Of a stretch of 64,000 nt of DNA, positions 9,136 to 16,229 are shown one piece after another. Each line of letters begins with the position of its first letter. Within the stretch, counting starts at the first letter, position 1. A model generated the notes under the pieces. The model was not told where the DNA came from and did no database searches. It worked only from the letters and a program-made list of their open reading frames with translations. The stretch comes from Yoonia sp035117555. Lineage in GTDB: Bacteria; Pseudomonadota; Alphaproteobacteria; Rhodobacterales; Rhodobacteraceae. The stretch is from positions 310,001 through 374,000 of the forward strand of contig NZ_JAYKPK010000002.1 in the NCBI RefSeq assembly GCF_035117555.1, in the 5' to 3' direction. Both the position numbers and the translations under genes were made by a program.

Positions 9136-10082
9136 TGTCCCGTCACCGCTGTGATGTCGATGGCCAGATCGGCCACGGATAACCCGCCATCGGTTGCGCC
9201 ATGTGCAGCGAGGAAAGCCTCAAACCGCGCATAGCGCCCGGCATCCAAAGCGGCAGGGCGGGTCGCAAAGCGCGGCCATGTGTCGGCCCAGGCGCGCTGA
9301 TTCAGGTCGGTCTGCAGTTCCGATGCGGTGGCCGCGAATAGATCCCATGCCTGATCGGGGTTGTTCAGGGTATAGCCCGCCGCACGTTCGGTTGCGTCCA
9401 GAAACCGCGTGATGACATCGGCATCCATCCGGTCTGGATTGGCGATATAGATCAGCTCATCATAGGCAGGCACGCCTTCGGATTCAGGGTAAAAACAGCG
9501 GCCTTCGGTGCCTTCGATCTGCAATTGGTTCAATTCGAAATTGCGGAAAGCACCGATCACACCATCCACTTGTCCCGCCATTAGCGCGGGCGAGATTGAC
9601 CAGCCGATATTAATCTGTTCGACATCGCCGGGTGCCATATCGTGATGCGCCAGCATCGCATTGAGCATCACCTCTTGCACACCCGCGACGGCAAAACCGA
9701 CTTTGCGTCCACGCAGATCGGCAATGCTCTGCACCGGGCTGTCGGCCAGCACGACAAGGCAGGTCAGCGGTGTGGAAATCAACGTGCCGACCCGGCGCAG
9801 CGGCAAATCACTGTGGCGGCTCAGATGCAATTGCGGCTGATAGCTGACCGCCAGATCGACACGACCGGCAGCGACCATGCGCGGCGGATCATTGGGGTCA
9901 GATGGGGTGATAATATCGACGGCCAGCCCGGCTTGATCGAAATATCCCAGTTCCTGCGCCAGAATGATCGGCCCGTGATCGGGGTTCACGAACCAGTCCA
10001 GCATGATTGACAGCCGGTCCTGCGCCGCTGCCGGCAGTGCAAAGATCGCCGTTACGGCCAAGGTTGCGATGAAACGTTTCAT
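9132..10082 (-). CDS. thiY: Thiamine-precursor ABC transporter substrate-binding protein ThiY (NMT1/THI5-like)
   Basis: Periplasmic binding protein of the NMT1/THI5 family, 316 residues. The start at 10082 gives a clean Sec signal peptide (MKRFIATLAVTAIFALPAAA, cleavage after AQ); the frame is open further upstream but that reading adds no signal-like sequence. The mature part begins with the family-typical DWFVNPDHGPI (~29) and contains RGRKVGFAV (~122). It captures a pyrimidine precursor for ThiX/ThiZ. It ends in a 4-base overlap with tenA and lies 10 bases after thiF. Confidence 0.9.
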   Translation of the reverse strand: MKRFIATLAVTAIFALPAAAQDRLSIMLDWFVNPDHGPIILAQELGYFDQAGLAVDIITPSDPNDPPRMVAAGRVDLAVSYQPQLHLSRHSDLPLRRVGTLISTPLTCLVVLADSPVQSIADLRGRKVGFAVAGVQEVMLNAMLAHHDMAPGDVEQINIGWSISPALMAGQVDGVIGAFRNFELNQLQIEGTEGRCFYPESEGVPAYDELIYIANPDRMDADVITRFLDATERAAGYTLNNPDQAWDLFAATASELQTDLNQRAWADTWPRFATRPAALDAGRYARFEAFLAAHGATDGGLSVADLAIDITAVTGQ

Positions 10083-10092
10083 GATTGTCCTT

Positions 10093-11046
10093 TCAGTCAT
10101 GAAGGGCCAGCAAGGCGATATCGCCTGTCCAGCGGGTTTGCAGGGTTTGTCCCACGTTCTGCGCGCGCAGACCTGTGGTGCAGGCCAGCACGACGCGGCC
10201 AGCCGCAGGCGGGGTAAAATGACCCATGTCTGCGGGTGCGATATGCCGGGCCTGCGGGCTGAACGGTGCGGTCTCATGGCGCAGGTCGATTAGCAGGTCA
10301 TCAGCCCGGATCTGGCTACGGGCGATGAAAGGCAAAGGCTGGTCCGGTTCGGGTGCCGCGTCGAAACGAAAGCCCGACATCCGCCAAGTCGCGGCATCAA
10401 GGCTGATCAACTGGCCCAGCGGCGATGTTGCCAGCCCGAGCAACACCGACAAAGCCATCTGCGCCTGCAAAGCACCTATTGCTCCCACAACCGGCCCCAT
10501 CACCCCGGCAGTGGCGCAGGTCGCGCCCCGCGTGGGCAGATCGGGAAAGACCGCGCGCAAGCTAGGTGCCGGTCCGCAGCAGCCTGCAACATACCCCGAC
10601 AGCGCCAGAGCTGATGCGGTGATCAGCGGCTTGTCCATAGCATGGCAGATATCCGACAGGGTCAGACTGGCCGCAAATGTATCGGCACAATCCAGCACCA
10701 GATCAGCTGCCGCCACCAGCGCAGGCGCATTCGCGGGGTCAAGCATCTGCACGACGGGGCGAATCCTGACCTCGGGGTTCATGGCGGTCAGCATATCCGC
10801 CGCGGCCTGCGCCTTAGGCTCGCCGATCTGGTCCATCCGGTAGAGCGGCTGGCGGTGCAGATTATGCTCTGCAATGACATCGCCATCCACCAGCGTGATC
10901 TGACCGACACCCGCGCCGGTAAGATATTGCAGCACCGGCACGCCCAGACCGCCCGCGCCGACTACGAGGATATGGGCGGCAGCCAACCGGGCCTGACCGG
11001 TATCGCCGATCTGTGGCAGGATCATCTGGCGGGCATAGCGGCTCAT
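10093..11046 (-). CDS. thiF: ThiS adenylyltransferase ThiF with C-terminal rhodanese-like domain
   Basis: E1-like enzyme that activates the ThiS C-terminus for sulfur transfer, 317 residues. The adenylation domain has GAGGLGVPVLQY (~33), LVDGD and NLHRQPLY (~62). Cys in GATCATAGVMGP (~180) sits where E. coli ThiF has its acceptor Cys. The two CxxC zinc pairs usual in ThiF/MoeB are not visible. The last ~70 residues look like a shortened rhodanese domain with an active-loop-like ACTTGLR. The start at 11046 is fixed by an ATGA overlap with thiE. It could also be named as a generic HesA/MoeB/ThiF protein. Confidence 0.85.
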   Translation of the reverse strand: MSRYARQMILPQIGDTGQARLAAAHILVVGAGGLGVPVLQYLTGAGVGQITLVDGDVIAEHNLHRQPLYRMDQIGEPKAQAAADMLTAMNPEVRIRPVVQMLDPANAPALVAAADLVLDCADTFAASLTLSDICHAMDKPLITASALALSGYVAGCCGPAPSLRAVFPDLPTRGATCATAGVMGPVVGAIGALQAQMALSVLLGLATSPLGQLISLDAATWRMSGFRFDAAPEPDQPLPFIARSQIRADDLLIDLRHETAPFSPQARHIAPADMGHFTPPAAGRVVLACTTGLRAQNVGQTLQTRWTGDIALLALHD

Positions 11047-11639
11047 GCGCAGACCTTCAGCCATTCGCCAATCTGCGCCTCGGGTGCAGGGTGCAATGTG
11101 ATGTCGGTCACTGCCGCAACGATATCCGCGCCTGCCTCAAATGCTCCCTGCGCGCGCGCCACGCTCATGCCGCCGATGGCGCATAACGGGAGGTCGCCGA
11201 TCAGCCGCTTCCATTCCGTAACGCGGTCCAATCCCTGCTGCTGCCATTTCATCTGTTTCAGGATCGTCGGATAGACCGGTCCAAGCGCGATATAATCCGG
11301 AGCCAGCGCCAAGGCGCGGTCCAGTTCCGCATGATCATGCGTTGAAATCCCCAGCCGCAGCCCGGCACGACGGATCGCCGTCAGATCAGCGGTATCAAGG
11401 TCCTCTTGCCCCAGATGCAGCCAATCAGCGCCTGCGTCGATGGCCAATTGCCAATGATCATTGACCACCAGCGTCGCCCCATAGCGACGCGACAGCGCCA
11501 AAGCGGCGCTGATCTCGTGGCGCAATACATCTTGTGGCGCATCCTTGATGCGCAATTGCACCAGCTTGACGCCCAGCGGCAGCGCGCTTTCCAGCCAAGC
11601 AAGTGAATCGAAGATCGGGTAGAACCGGGGCAGGATCAT
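11043..11639 (-). CDS. thiE: Thiamine phosphate synthase
   Basis: TIM-barrel enzyme that joins HMP pyrophosphate and thiazole phosphate, 198 residues. Visible marks are VKLVQLRIKD (~22), VNDHWQLAIDAGADWLHLGQ (~57), GISTHDHAEL (~95) and the phosphate loop AIGGMSVARA (~157). The ATG at 11639 overlaps the thiG stop (ATGA); a GTG at 11645 is possible but less likely. It lies in the riboswitch-controlled operon. Confidence 0.93.
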   Translation of the reverse strand: MILPRFYPIFDSLAWLESALPLGVKLVQLRIKDAPQDVLRHEISAALALSRRYGATLVVNDHWQLAIDAGADWLHLGQEDLDTADLTAIRRAGLRLGISTHDHAELDRALALAPDYIALGPVYPTILKQMKWQQQGLDRVTEWKRLIGDLPLCAIGGMSVARAQGAFEAGADIVAAVTDITLHPAPEAQIGEWLKVCA

Positions 11640-12397
11640 AGCCACGCCTTTCCAATAACCGGTGTTGAAGGGGCGGCCATATCGCGCGGGGCCATCGGAT
11701 CGGCGCCATGCGCCATCTGACCTGCCTGCGCCGCCAGCGCAAAGGCGCGCGCCATCGCCACCGGATCACCAGCTTGCGCCACGGCGGTGTTCAAAAGAAC
11801 TGCGTCATAGCCCAGTTCCATCGCATCCGCCGCATGGCTGGGCAGGCCGAGACCCGCATCGATCACCATCGGCACATCGGGGAAAGCGGCGCGCAGCGCC
11901 CGCAGCCCATAACGGTTATTCAGCCCAAGGCCAGACCCGATGGGTGCCCCCCAGGGCATCAGCACCTGCGCCCCGGCATCCAGCAGGCGCGCGGCCAGCA
12001 CCTGATCCTCGGTTGTATAGGGAAACACCGCGAACCCGTCAGCAACCAAGGCCTGCGTCGCCTCCAGCAGACCAAACGGATCGGGTTGCAGCGTGTCGGC
12101 ATGGCCGATCACCTCCAGCTTGATCCAGTTCGTCTCGAACAATTCGCGCGCCATCTGCGCGGTGGTGATCGCTTCGCGCGCGCTGTAGCAGCCTGCCGTA
12201 TTGGGCAGAATATGCACGCCAAAGCCGCGAATGATGTCCCAAAACGCCTGACCCTGCCCGCCTTCACGCCGCAAGGAGACCGTCGCTACCGATGCGCCAG
12301 ACCTGCGGAATGCCTCTGCCATGATTGCGGGTGATGGATATTGCGCCGTGCCCAGCATCAGCGGGGTGTCCAATGTCACGCCATAGAAGCTGCGCAT
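11636..12397 (-). CDS. thiG: Thiazole synthase
   Basis: TIM-barrel enzyme that builds thiazole phosphate from deoxyxylulose phosphate, the ThiS thiocarboxylate and dehydroglycine, 253 residues. The start at 12397 gives the family-typical MRSFYGVTLDTPLMLGTAQY; only 4 bases separate it from the thiS stop. The Schiff-base Lys lies in WIKLEVIGH (~95), and VLMPWGAPIGSG (~145) and VIDAGLGLPSHA (~180) are conserved. The first enzyme of this block, ThiO, supplies dehydroglycine. Confidence 0.95.
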   Translation of the reverse strand: MRSFYGVTLDTPLMLGTAQYPSPAIMAEAFRRSGASVATVSLRREGGQGQAFWDIIRGFGVHILPNTAGCYSAREAITTAQMARELFETNWIKLEVIGHADTLQPDPFGLLEATQALVADGFAVFPYTTEDQVLAARLLDAGAQVLMPWGAPIGSGLGLNNRYGLRALRAAFPDVPMVIDAGLGLPSHAADAMELGYDAVLLNTAVAQAGDPVAMARAFALAAQAGQMAHGADPMAPRDMAAPSTPVIGKAWL

Positions 12398-12401
12398 GTC
12401 T

Positions 12402-12599
12402 TCAGCCCCCCTGCATCGGTGCCAGCACTTCGAGCCGGTCACCTGCGCTCAGCGGGGTTGCATCGCGCGCCGCCTTGGGAACGAACTGGCCGTTCAGCGC
12501 CGTCGCCACGCGCGCATCGTGCCAGCCCAGATCATCCAACGCGGCAGCAACCGTCGTGCCGGTGATCTCGCGCGCTTCACCATTCACCTCAATCCGCAT
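12402..12599 (-). CDS. thiS: Sulfur carrier protein ThiS
   Basis: Ubiquitin-like sulfur carrier of 65 residues ending in the required Gly-Gly (MQGG). ThiF adenylates the C-terminus, which becomes the thiocarboxylate used by ThiG. The start MRIEVNGEAREITG at 12599 lies 11 bases inside the 3' end of thiO; a start at 12623 would add an atypical extension. Short overlaps on one side and thiG four bases away on the other make a translationally coupled set. Confidence 0.93.
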   Translation of the reverse strand: MRIEVNGEAREITGTTVAAALDDLGWHDARVATALNGQFVPKAARDATPLSAGDRLEVLAPMQGG

Positions 12600-13593
12600 G
12601 GACCAGATCCCCCTTGCTTCCATTGATCAGATAATCTGTCGCCTGCGCCGCCAGTGCCGGGGCCATCAGATAGCCATGGCGGAACAGCCCGTTCAGATGC
12701 AGCACCCGGCCTTTGGCAGTGACGCGCGGCACATTGTCAGGATAGGCCGGACGCAGATCGGCGCCGGTTTCCAGCAATTCCGCCTCAGCAAACCGCGGGT
12801 CAAGCGCATAGGCCGCCCCCAGCAACTCCAGCACCGCACGCGCTGTCACGCCGCGCCGGTCCGCGCTTTCGACCTGCGTGGCACCGAGCATGAACACCCC
12901 CTCTGCGCGCGGGACGATATACAGCGGATGGCGTGGATGCAGCAGGCGCAACGGGCGCGACAGTGTGATATCCGGGGCACGCAGCAACAGCATTTCGCCT
13001 CGCACAGCACGCAGATCCGGCAGCCCGGCCGCCATGCCGCGCGCGTCAATCACAGGGCCGCTGATCTCTTCCGGCACAACTGCGGACTTGGTGATCACCA
13101 CACCCATCGTGGTCAGCGCGCGGGTCAGATCGGCCAAGGCACGGCGCGGGTCAAGATGGGATTCCTGCGCGAAGAACAGCGCTGTTTGATGTGCGGCAAG
13201 ATCTGGTTCCAACGCGGACAGATCGTCGACGCGCACATGCCCCGTGGTGCGACGTGCAAAACGCGCCAGTTCACCCTGATCACGTTGCAATGCGATGACA
13301 AGCGAGCCGCGCTGCGTCACCTCCGTCACCTCCGCCCAAAAGGCGGCCGCCTTTGTACCATGGGCCACGATTGCCGGTTCGGCCACGGCCCCTTCACAGA
13401 AGGGGGCCAGCATGCCCCCGGCCCACCATGAACAGCCATGCGCGCCCGGTGCGCCATGCCGGTCAATTAATCGCGGAGTAAGCCCGGCCTTGCACAAGCT
13501 GTAAGCCGCGCAAAGCCCTGCCACACCCGCGCCGATCACCGTGACATCGGCCAACGGCGCGGGTTTCGCGCGTCTGATCTTGCTCTGAGCCAC
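12589..13593 (-). CDS. thiO: Glycine oxidase ThiO
   Basis: FAD enzyme of the DadA/glycine oxidase type, 334 residues, that oxidises glycine to the imine used for thiazole assembly in aerobes. The dinucleotide loop is VIGAGVAGLCAAYSL (~19). The C-terminal part has YPDNVPRVT and GLFRHGYLMAPA (~305), typical of the family. It starts with GTG at 13593, preceded by an AAGGGGG ribosome site at a good distance. It is the first gene after the TPP riboswitch, 64 bases downstream of it. Confidence 0.92.
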   Translation of the reverse strand: MAQSKIRRAKPAPLADVTVIGAGVAGLCAAYSLCKAGLTPRLIDRHGAPGAHGCSWWAGGMLAPFCEGAVAEPAIVAHGTKAAAFWAEVTEVTQRGSLVIALQRDQGELARFARRTTGHVRVDDLSALEPDLAAHQTALFFAQESHLDPRRALADLTRALTTMGVVITKSAVVPEEISGPVIDARGMAAGLPDLRAVRGEMLLLRAPDITLSRPLRLLHPRHPLYIVPRAEGVFMLGATQVESADRRGVTARAVLELLGAAYALDPRFAEAELLETGADLRPAYPDNVPRVTAKGRVLHLNGLFRHGYLMAPALAAQATDYLINGSKGDLVHAD

Positions 13594-13657
13594 TGCCGCC
13601 CCCTTGTTGTGATACCAACACAGGAAGACGGATCGCTTGCGTCATGCGCAGCTGGTC

Positions 13658-13741
13658 ACCGTTTCCTACGCCGGTATGATCCGGATCAGGTTCGATGGGT
13701 TAGCTTTCGCCTCTCAGCCCCAAACGGGGCACCCCAACGGT
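13658..13741 (-). promoter_or_regulatory. TPP riboswitch (THI element) of the thiamine operon
   Basis: All conserved boxes are readable on the minus strand. The P1 stem is formed by 13736-13741 with 13658-13663 (six perfect pairs). The CTGAGAG core is at 13717-13711. GAACCTGATCCGG is at 13693-13681. CCGGCGTAGG is at 13674-13665. It lies 64 bases upstream of the thiO GTG, whose AAGGGGG ribosome site would be the likely target of a translational switch. TPP binding should repress the whole thiO-to-thiX operon. Confidence 0.97.
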
Positions 13742-14030
13742 TGTGGGAAGGAGCCTAGGTCAATCAATTCGCGCTGGCAAGCGCCTTGATTGCACGACAG
13801 ATTTGGTATGTGCGGATGGCAGCAGGCAATGGCCCAAGGCTGGGTTTATGCAACGGCATGTTTTCAATGCGAAGACGCGGATCGGCGATCCGGGCATATC
13901 TGGTCAGCCTCTACGCCGGATTGAACCGGCCAGCGCGGGTTTGTGCAGCGTCTGGTGACAGGCAAGCTGATGATCCTTACCTCATTGAAATATATACCTT
14001 TCCGAACATATCCTCGCCTGCGCGTGATGA
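13742..14030. other. Intergenic stretch without a recognisable gene
   Basis: This stretch between the TPP riboswitch and the possible remnant at 14031-14228 holds only short open frames on both strands, none with a recognisable motif or good ribosome site. It includes an AT-rich patch near 13985-14010. The thi operon promoter should lie just above 13741 reading leftwards, but I see no convincing -35/-10 pair. Confidence 0.5.
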
Positions 14031-14228
14031 TCAGAGCTTGCAGATCGGCGTCACACCGACGGCCCGACACTTGCGGGCGGGGCCGTCCACGCACGTTTCT
14101 TACAGATCACCCGCCGCGTCAGGCCTGTCCTGCATGAATTGTCCGTGCCATTGTCGGGCTGCGCCGATATCGGCAGCATCGTGATGGTCGACGCGCCTGT
14201 TGCACACATCATCGCGGCGATGCGCTGA
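14031..14228 (+). pseudogene. Possible gene remnant, unrecognised
   Basis: An open frame that follows a TGA at 14028 and runs to a TGA at 14226-14228, about 65 codons. It has no ATG near its beginning. The encoded text looks more protein-like than the surrounding frames (LAGGAVHARFLQITRRVRPV followed by LSVPLSGCADIGSIVMVDAP). I do not recognise a family. It may be the 3' end of a decayed gene, or chance in GC-rich DNA. It ends two bases before the radC stop on the other strand. Confidence 0.25.
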
Positions 14229-14230
14229 CA

Positions 14231-14974
14231 TCAGAACAGCCCTTGCGCGCGAAAGCTGATTTCACAGGATTTGCCGATGATCAGGTGATCATGCACGTTC
14301 ATCCCCAATGCCTGCGCCGCGTCAGAGATCTGCCGCGTCATGCTGATATCCGCCTGCGATGGTGTCGGGTCACCGGAGGGGTGATTATGCACCAGAATCA
14401 TCGAGGCGGCATTCAGTTCCAGCGCACGTTTCACCACCTCGCGCGGATAGACCGGCACGTGATCCAGCGTGCCTTTGGCCTGTTCTTCATCGGCGATCAG
14501 CACATTCTTGGTGTCCAGAAACAGGATGCGGAATTGTTCGGTGTCGCGATGCGCCATGACAGTATGGCAATAATTCAGCAAAGCATCCCAGCTGGACACG
14601 ACATGGCGCTGCATCACCTTTGCACGGGCGAGCCTATGTGCTGCCGCCTCGACAACCTTCAATTCGAGCGCGACGGCGGGTCCGGCCCCCGGCACCTTGC
14701 TGATTTGGGTGACACTGGCCGACAGCACCCGGTTGAAATCGCCAAAATGGTCGATCAAGGCGCGCGCAAGCGGTTTCACATCCTGTCGTGGGATCGCGCG
14801 GAACAGCACCAGTTCCAGCAATTCGTAATCTGGCACCGCCGCCTGTCCGCCCGCCAGAAACCTGTCGCGCAGCCGTTTGCGGTGATCGCGCAGATAGGAT
14901 GGCAGTTTCGTCGCCATCGGTGGCACGAGATCTGTGTCAGGAAACAAGGAGCGTGATTCGGCAAAATGGGTCAT
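14231..14974 (-). CDS. radC: RadC-like JAB-domain protein
   Basis: RadC family protein, 247 residues, with a helix-hairpin-helix-like N-terminal part (residues ~28-120) and a C-terminal JAB/MPN-like metal domain. The metal motif is HNHPSGDPTPSQAD (~200), intact. The name comes from a historical link to repair; the biochemical role is unsettled. Here it follows dnaJ by 34 bases on the same strand, so it may be read through from the heat-shock operon. Confidence 0.92.
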   Translation of the reverse strand: MTHFAESRSLFPDTDLVPPMATKLPSYLRDHRKRLRDRFLAGGQAAVPDYELLELVLFRAIPRQDVKPLARALIDHFGDFNRVLSASVTQISKVPGAGPAVALELKVVEAAAHRLARAKVMQRHVVSSWDALLNYCHTVMAHRDTEQFRILFLDTKNVLIADEEQAKGTLDHVPVYPREVVKRALELNAASMILVHNHPSGDPTPSQADISMTRQISDAAQALGMNVHDHLIIGKSCEISFRAQGLF

Positions 14975-15008
14975 AGCCCATCATGCCGGATCACAGGTTA
15001 CCGCAGGG

Positions 15009-16157
15009 TTAACTCTTCATAGAATCCCAGAAGGATTTGACGCTGTCAAAGAAACTGGACCCCTGCGGGTTGTTTTCCTCGCTCAGCCGGTCGAATTCTT
15101 TCAGGATTTCGCGCTGCCGCGCTGTCAGTTTGACAGGGGTTTCGACGGCCAGTTCGATCATCATATCGCCGCTGCCACCACCGCGCAGCGCGGGCATGCC
15201 TTTGCCGCGCAGGCGCATCTGACGGCCTGATTGCGACCCTTCGGGCACTTTCACGCGGCTACGGCCACCGTCGATGGTTGGCACTTCGATTTCGCCACCC
15301 AAGGCCGCCTTCGCAATCGACACTGGCACGCGGCAAAACAGGTTCACACCTTCGCGTTCAAACAGCGCGTGGCTGTTCACCTCGATAAAGATATAAAGAT
15401 CGCCCGCCGGGCCACCGCGCACGCCGGCTTCACCCTCACCGCTCAACCGGATACGGGTGCCGGTTTCGACGCCTGCGGGGATATTCACCGACAGCGACTT
15501 TTCCTTTTCGACGCGTCCCGCGCCGTGGCAGGTCTTGCAGGGGTTCTTGACGATCTGGCCCATGCCATTGCAGGTCGGGCAGGTGCGTTCGACGGTAAAG
15601 AAACCCTGCTGCGCGCGGACCTTGCCCATGCCGCTGCAGGTCGGGCAGGTCTGCGGTTCAGAGCCGCCTTCGGCACCGCTGCCCTGACAGGACCCGCAGG
15701 CGACAGCGGTGGTCACCGTGATCGTCTTTTGCAGCCCGGCAAAGGCATCTTCCAGATTGATGCGCAGGTTATAGCGCAGGTCGCTGCCGCGCTGTGGGCC
15801 GCTCCGCCGCCCGCCGCCGCGCCCGCCCATGAAATCCCCGAACAGATCGTCGAAGACATCGGAAAAGGCGCTAGCAAAGTCACCCTGCCCACCGGCACCG
15901 GGGCGCGGACCGCCACCACCACCCATGCCATTCTCAAACGCGGCATGACCGTAACGGTCATAAGCGGCTTTTTTATTGGGGTCTTTCAGAACTTCATACG
16001 CTTCGTTGGCTTCTTTGAACTGCGCTTCCGCCTTGGGATTGTCGGCGTTGCGGTCGGGGTGCAGTTCTTTGGCCTTTTGCCGATAGGCCTTTTTGATGGC
16101 ATCTGCATCCGCCCCTTTGGCGATACCCAGCACATCGTAATAATCGCGTTTTGCCAT
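15009..16157 (-). CDS. dnaJ: Chaperone DnaJ (Hsp40)
   Basis: Co-chaperone that stimulates DnaK ATPase and binds unfolded clients, 382 residues. The J domain has HPD in ELHPDRNADN (~33). A Gly/Phe-rich linker (GGGGGPRPGAGGQG) follows. The zinc domain has four CxxCxGxG repeats (CGSCQGSG, CPTCSGMG, CPTCNGMG, CKTCHGAG) at ~150-205, and then the C-terminal client-binding domains. It is the second gene after dnaK, separated by 72 bases that contain a terminator-like hairpin. Confidence 0.98.
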   Translation of the reverse strand: MAKRDYYDVLGIAKGADADAIKKAYRQKAKELHPDRNADNPKAEAQFKEANEAYEVLKDPNKKAAYDRYGHAAFENGMGGGGGPRPGAGGQGDFASAFSDVFDDLFGDFMGGRGGGRRSGPQRGSDLRYNLRINLEDAFAGLQKTITVTTAVACGSCQGSGAEGGSEPQTCPTCSGMGKVRAQQGFFTVERTCPTCNGMGQIVKNPCKTCHGAGRVEKEKSLSVNIPAGVETGTRIRLSGEGEAGVRGGPAGDLYIFIEVNSHALFEREGVNLFCRVPVSIAKAALGGEIEVPTIDGGRSRVKVPEGSQSGRQMRLRGKGMPALRGGGSGDMMIELAVETPVKLTARQREILKEFDRLSEENNPQGSSFFDSVKSFWDSMKS

Positions 16158-16181
16158 GGTCAGTTTTCCCTTTGGGAACGG

Positions 16182-16209
16182 AAAAGACCGGCCCGGTATG
16201 GGGCCGGTC
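16182..16209 (-). terminator. Terminator-like hairpin between dnaK and dnaJ
   Basis: Read on the minus strand, a perfect nine-pair stem (GACCGGCCC at 16209-16201 with GGGCCGGTC at 16194-16186) with a six-base loop is followed by TTTT (16185-16182). It sits in the dnaK-dnaJ gap. It could end part of the dnaK transcripts and so set the DnaK to DnaJ ratio, or protect the dnaK 3' end. The T-run is short, so termination is probably partial. Confidence 0.65.
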
Positions 16210-16229
16210 CATTTCCTGCGGACGTGCCG

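Noticed and set aside
13786..14184. 132-codon open frame on the plus strand after the TPP riboswitch
   Set aside because: Composition looks random, the start lacks a ribosome site, and part of it overlaps the better-looking remnant frame in another phase.
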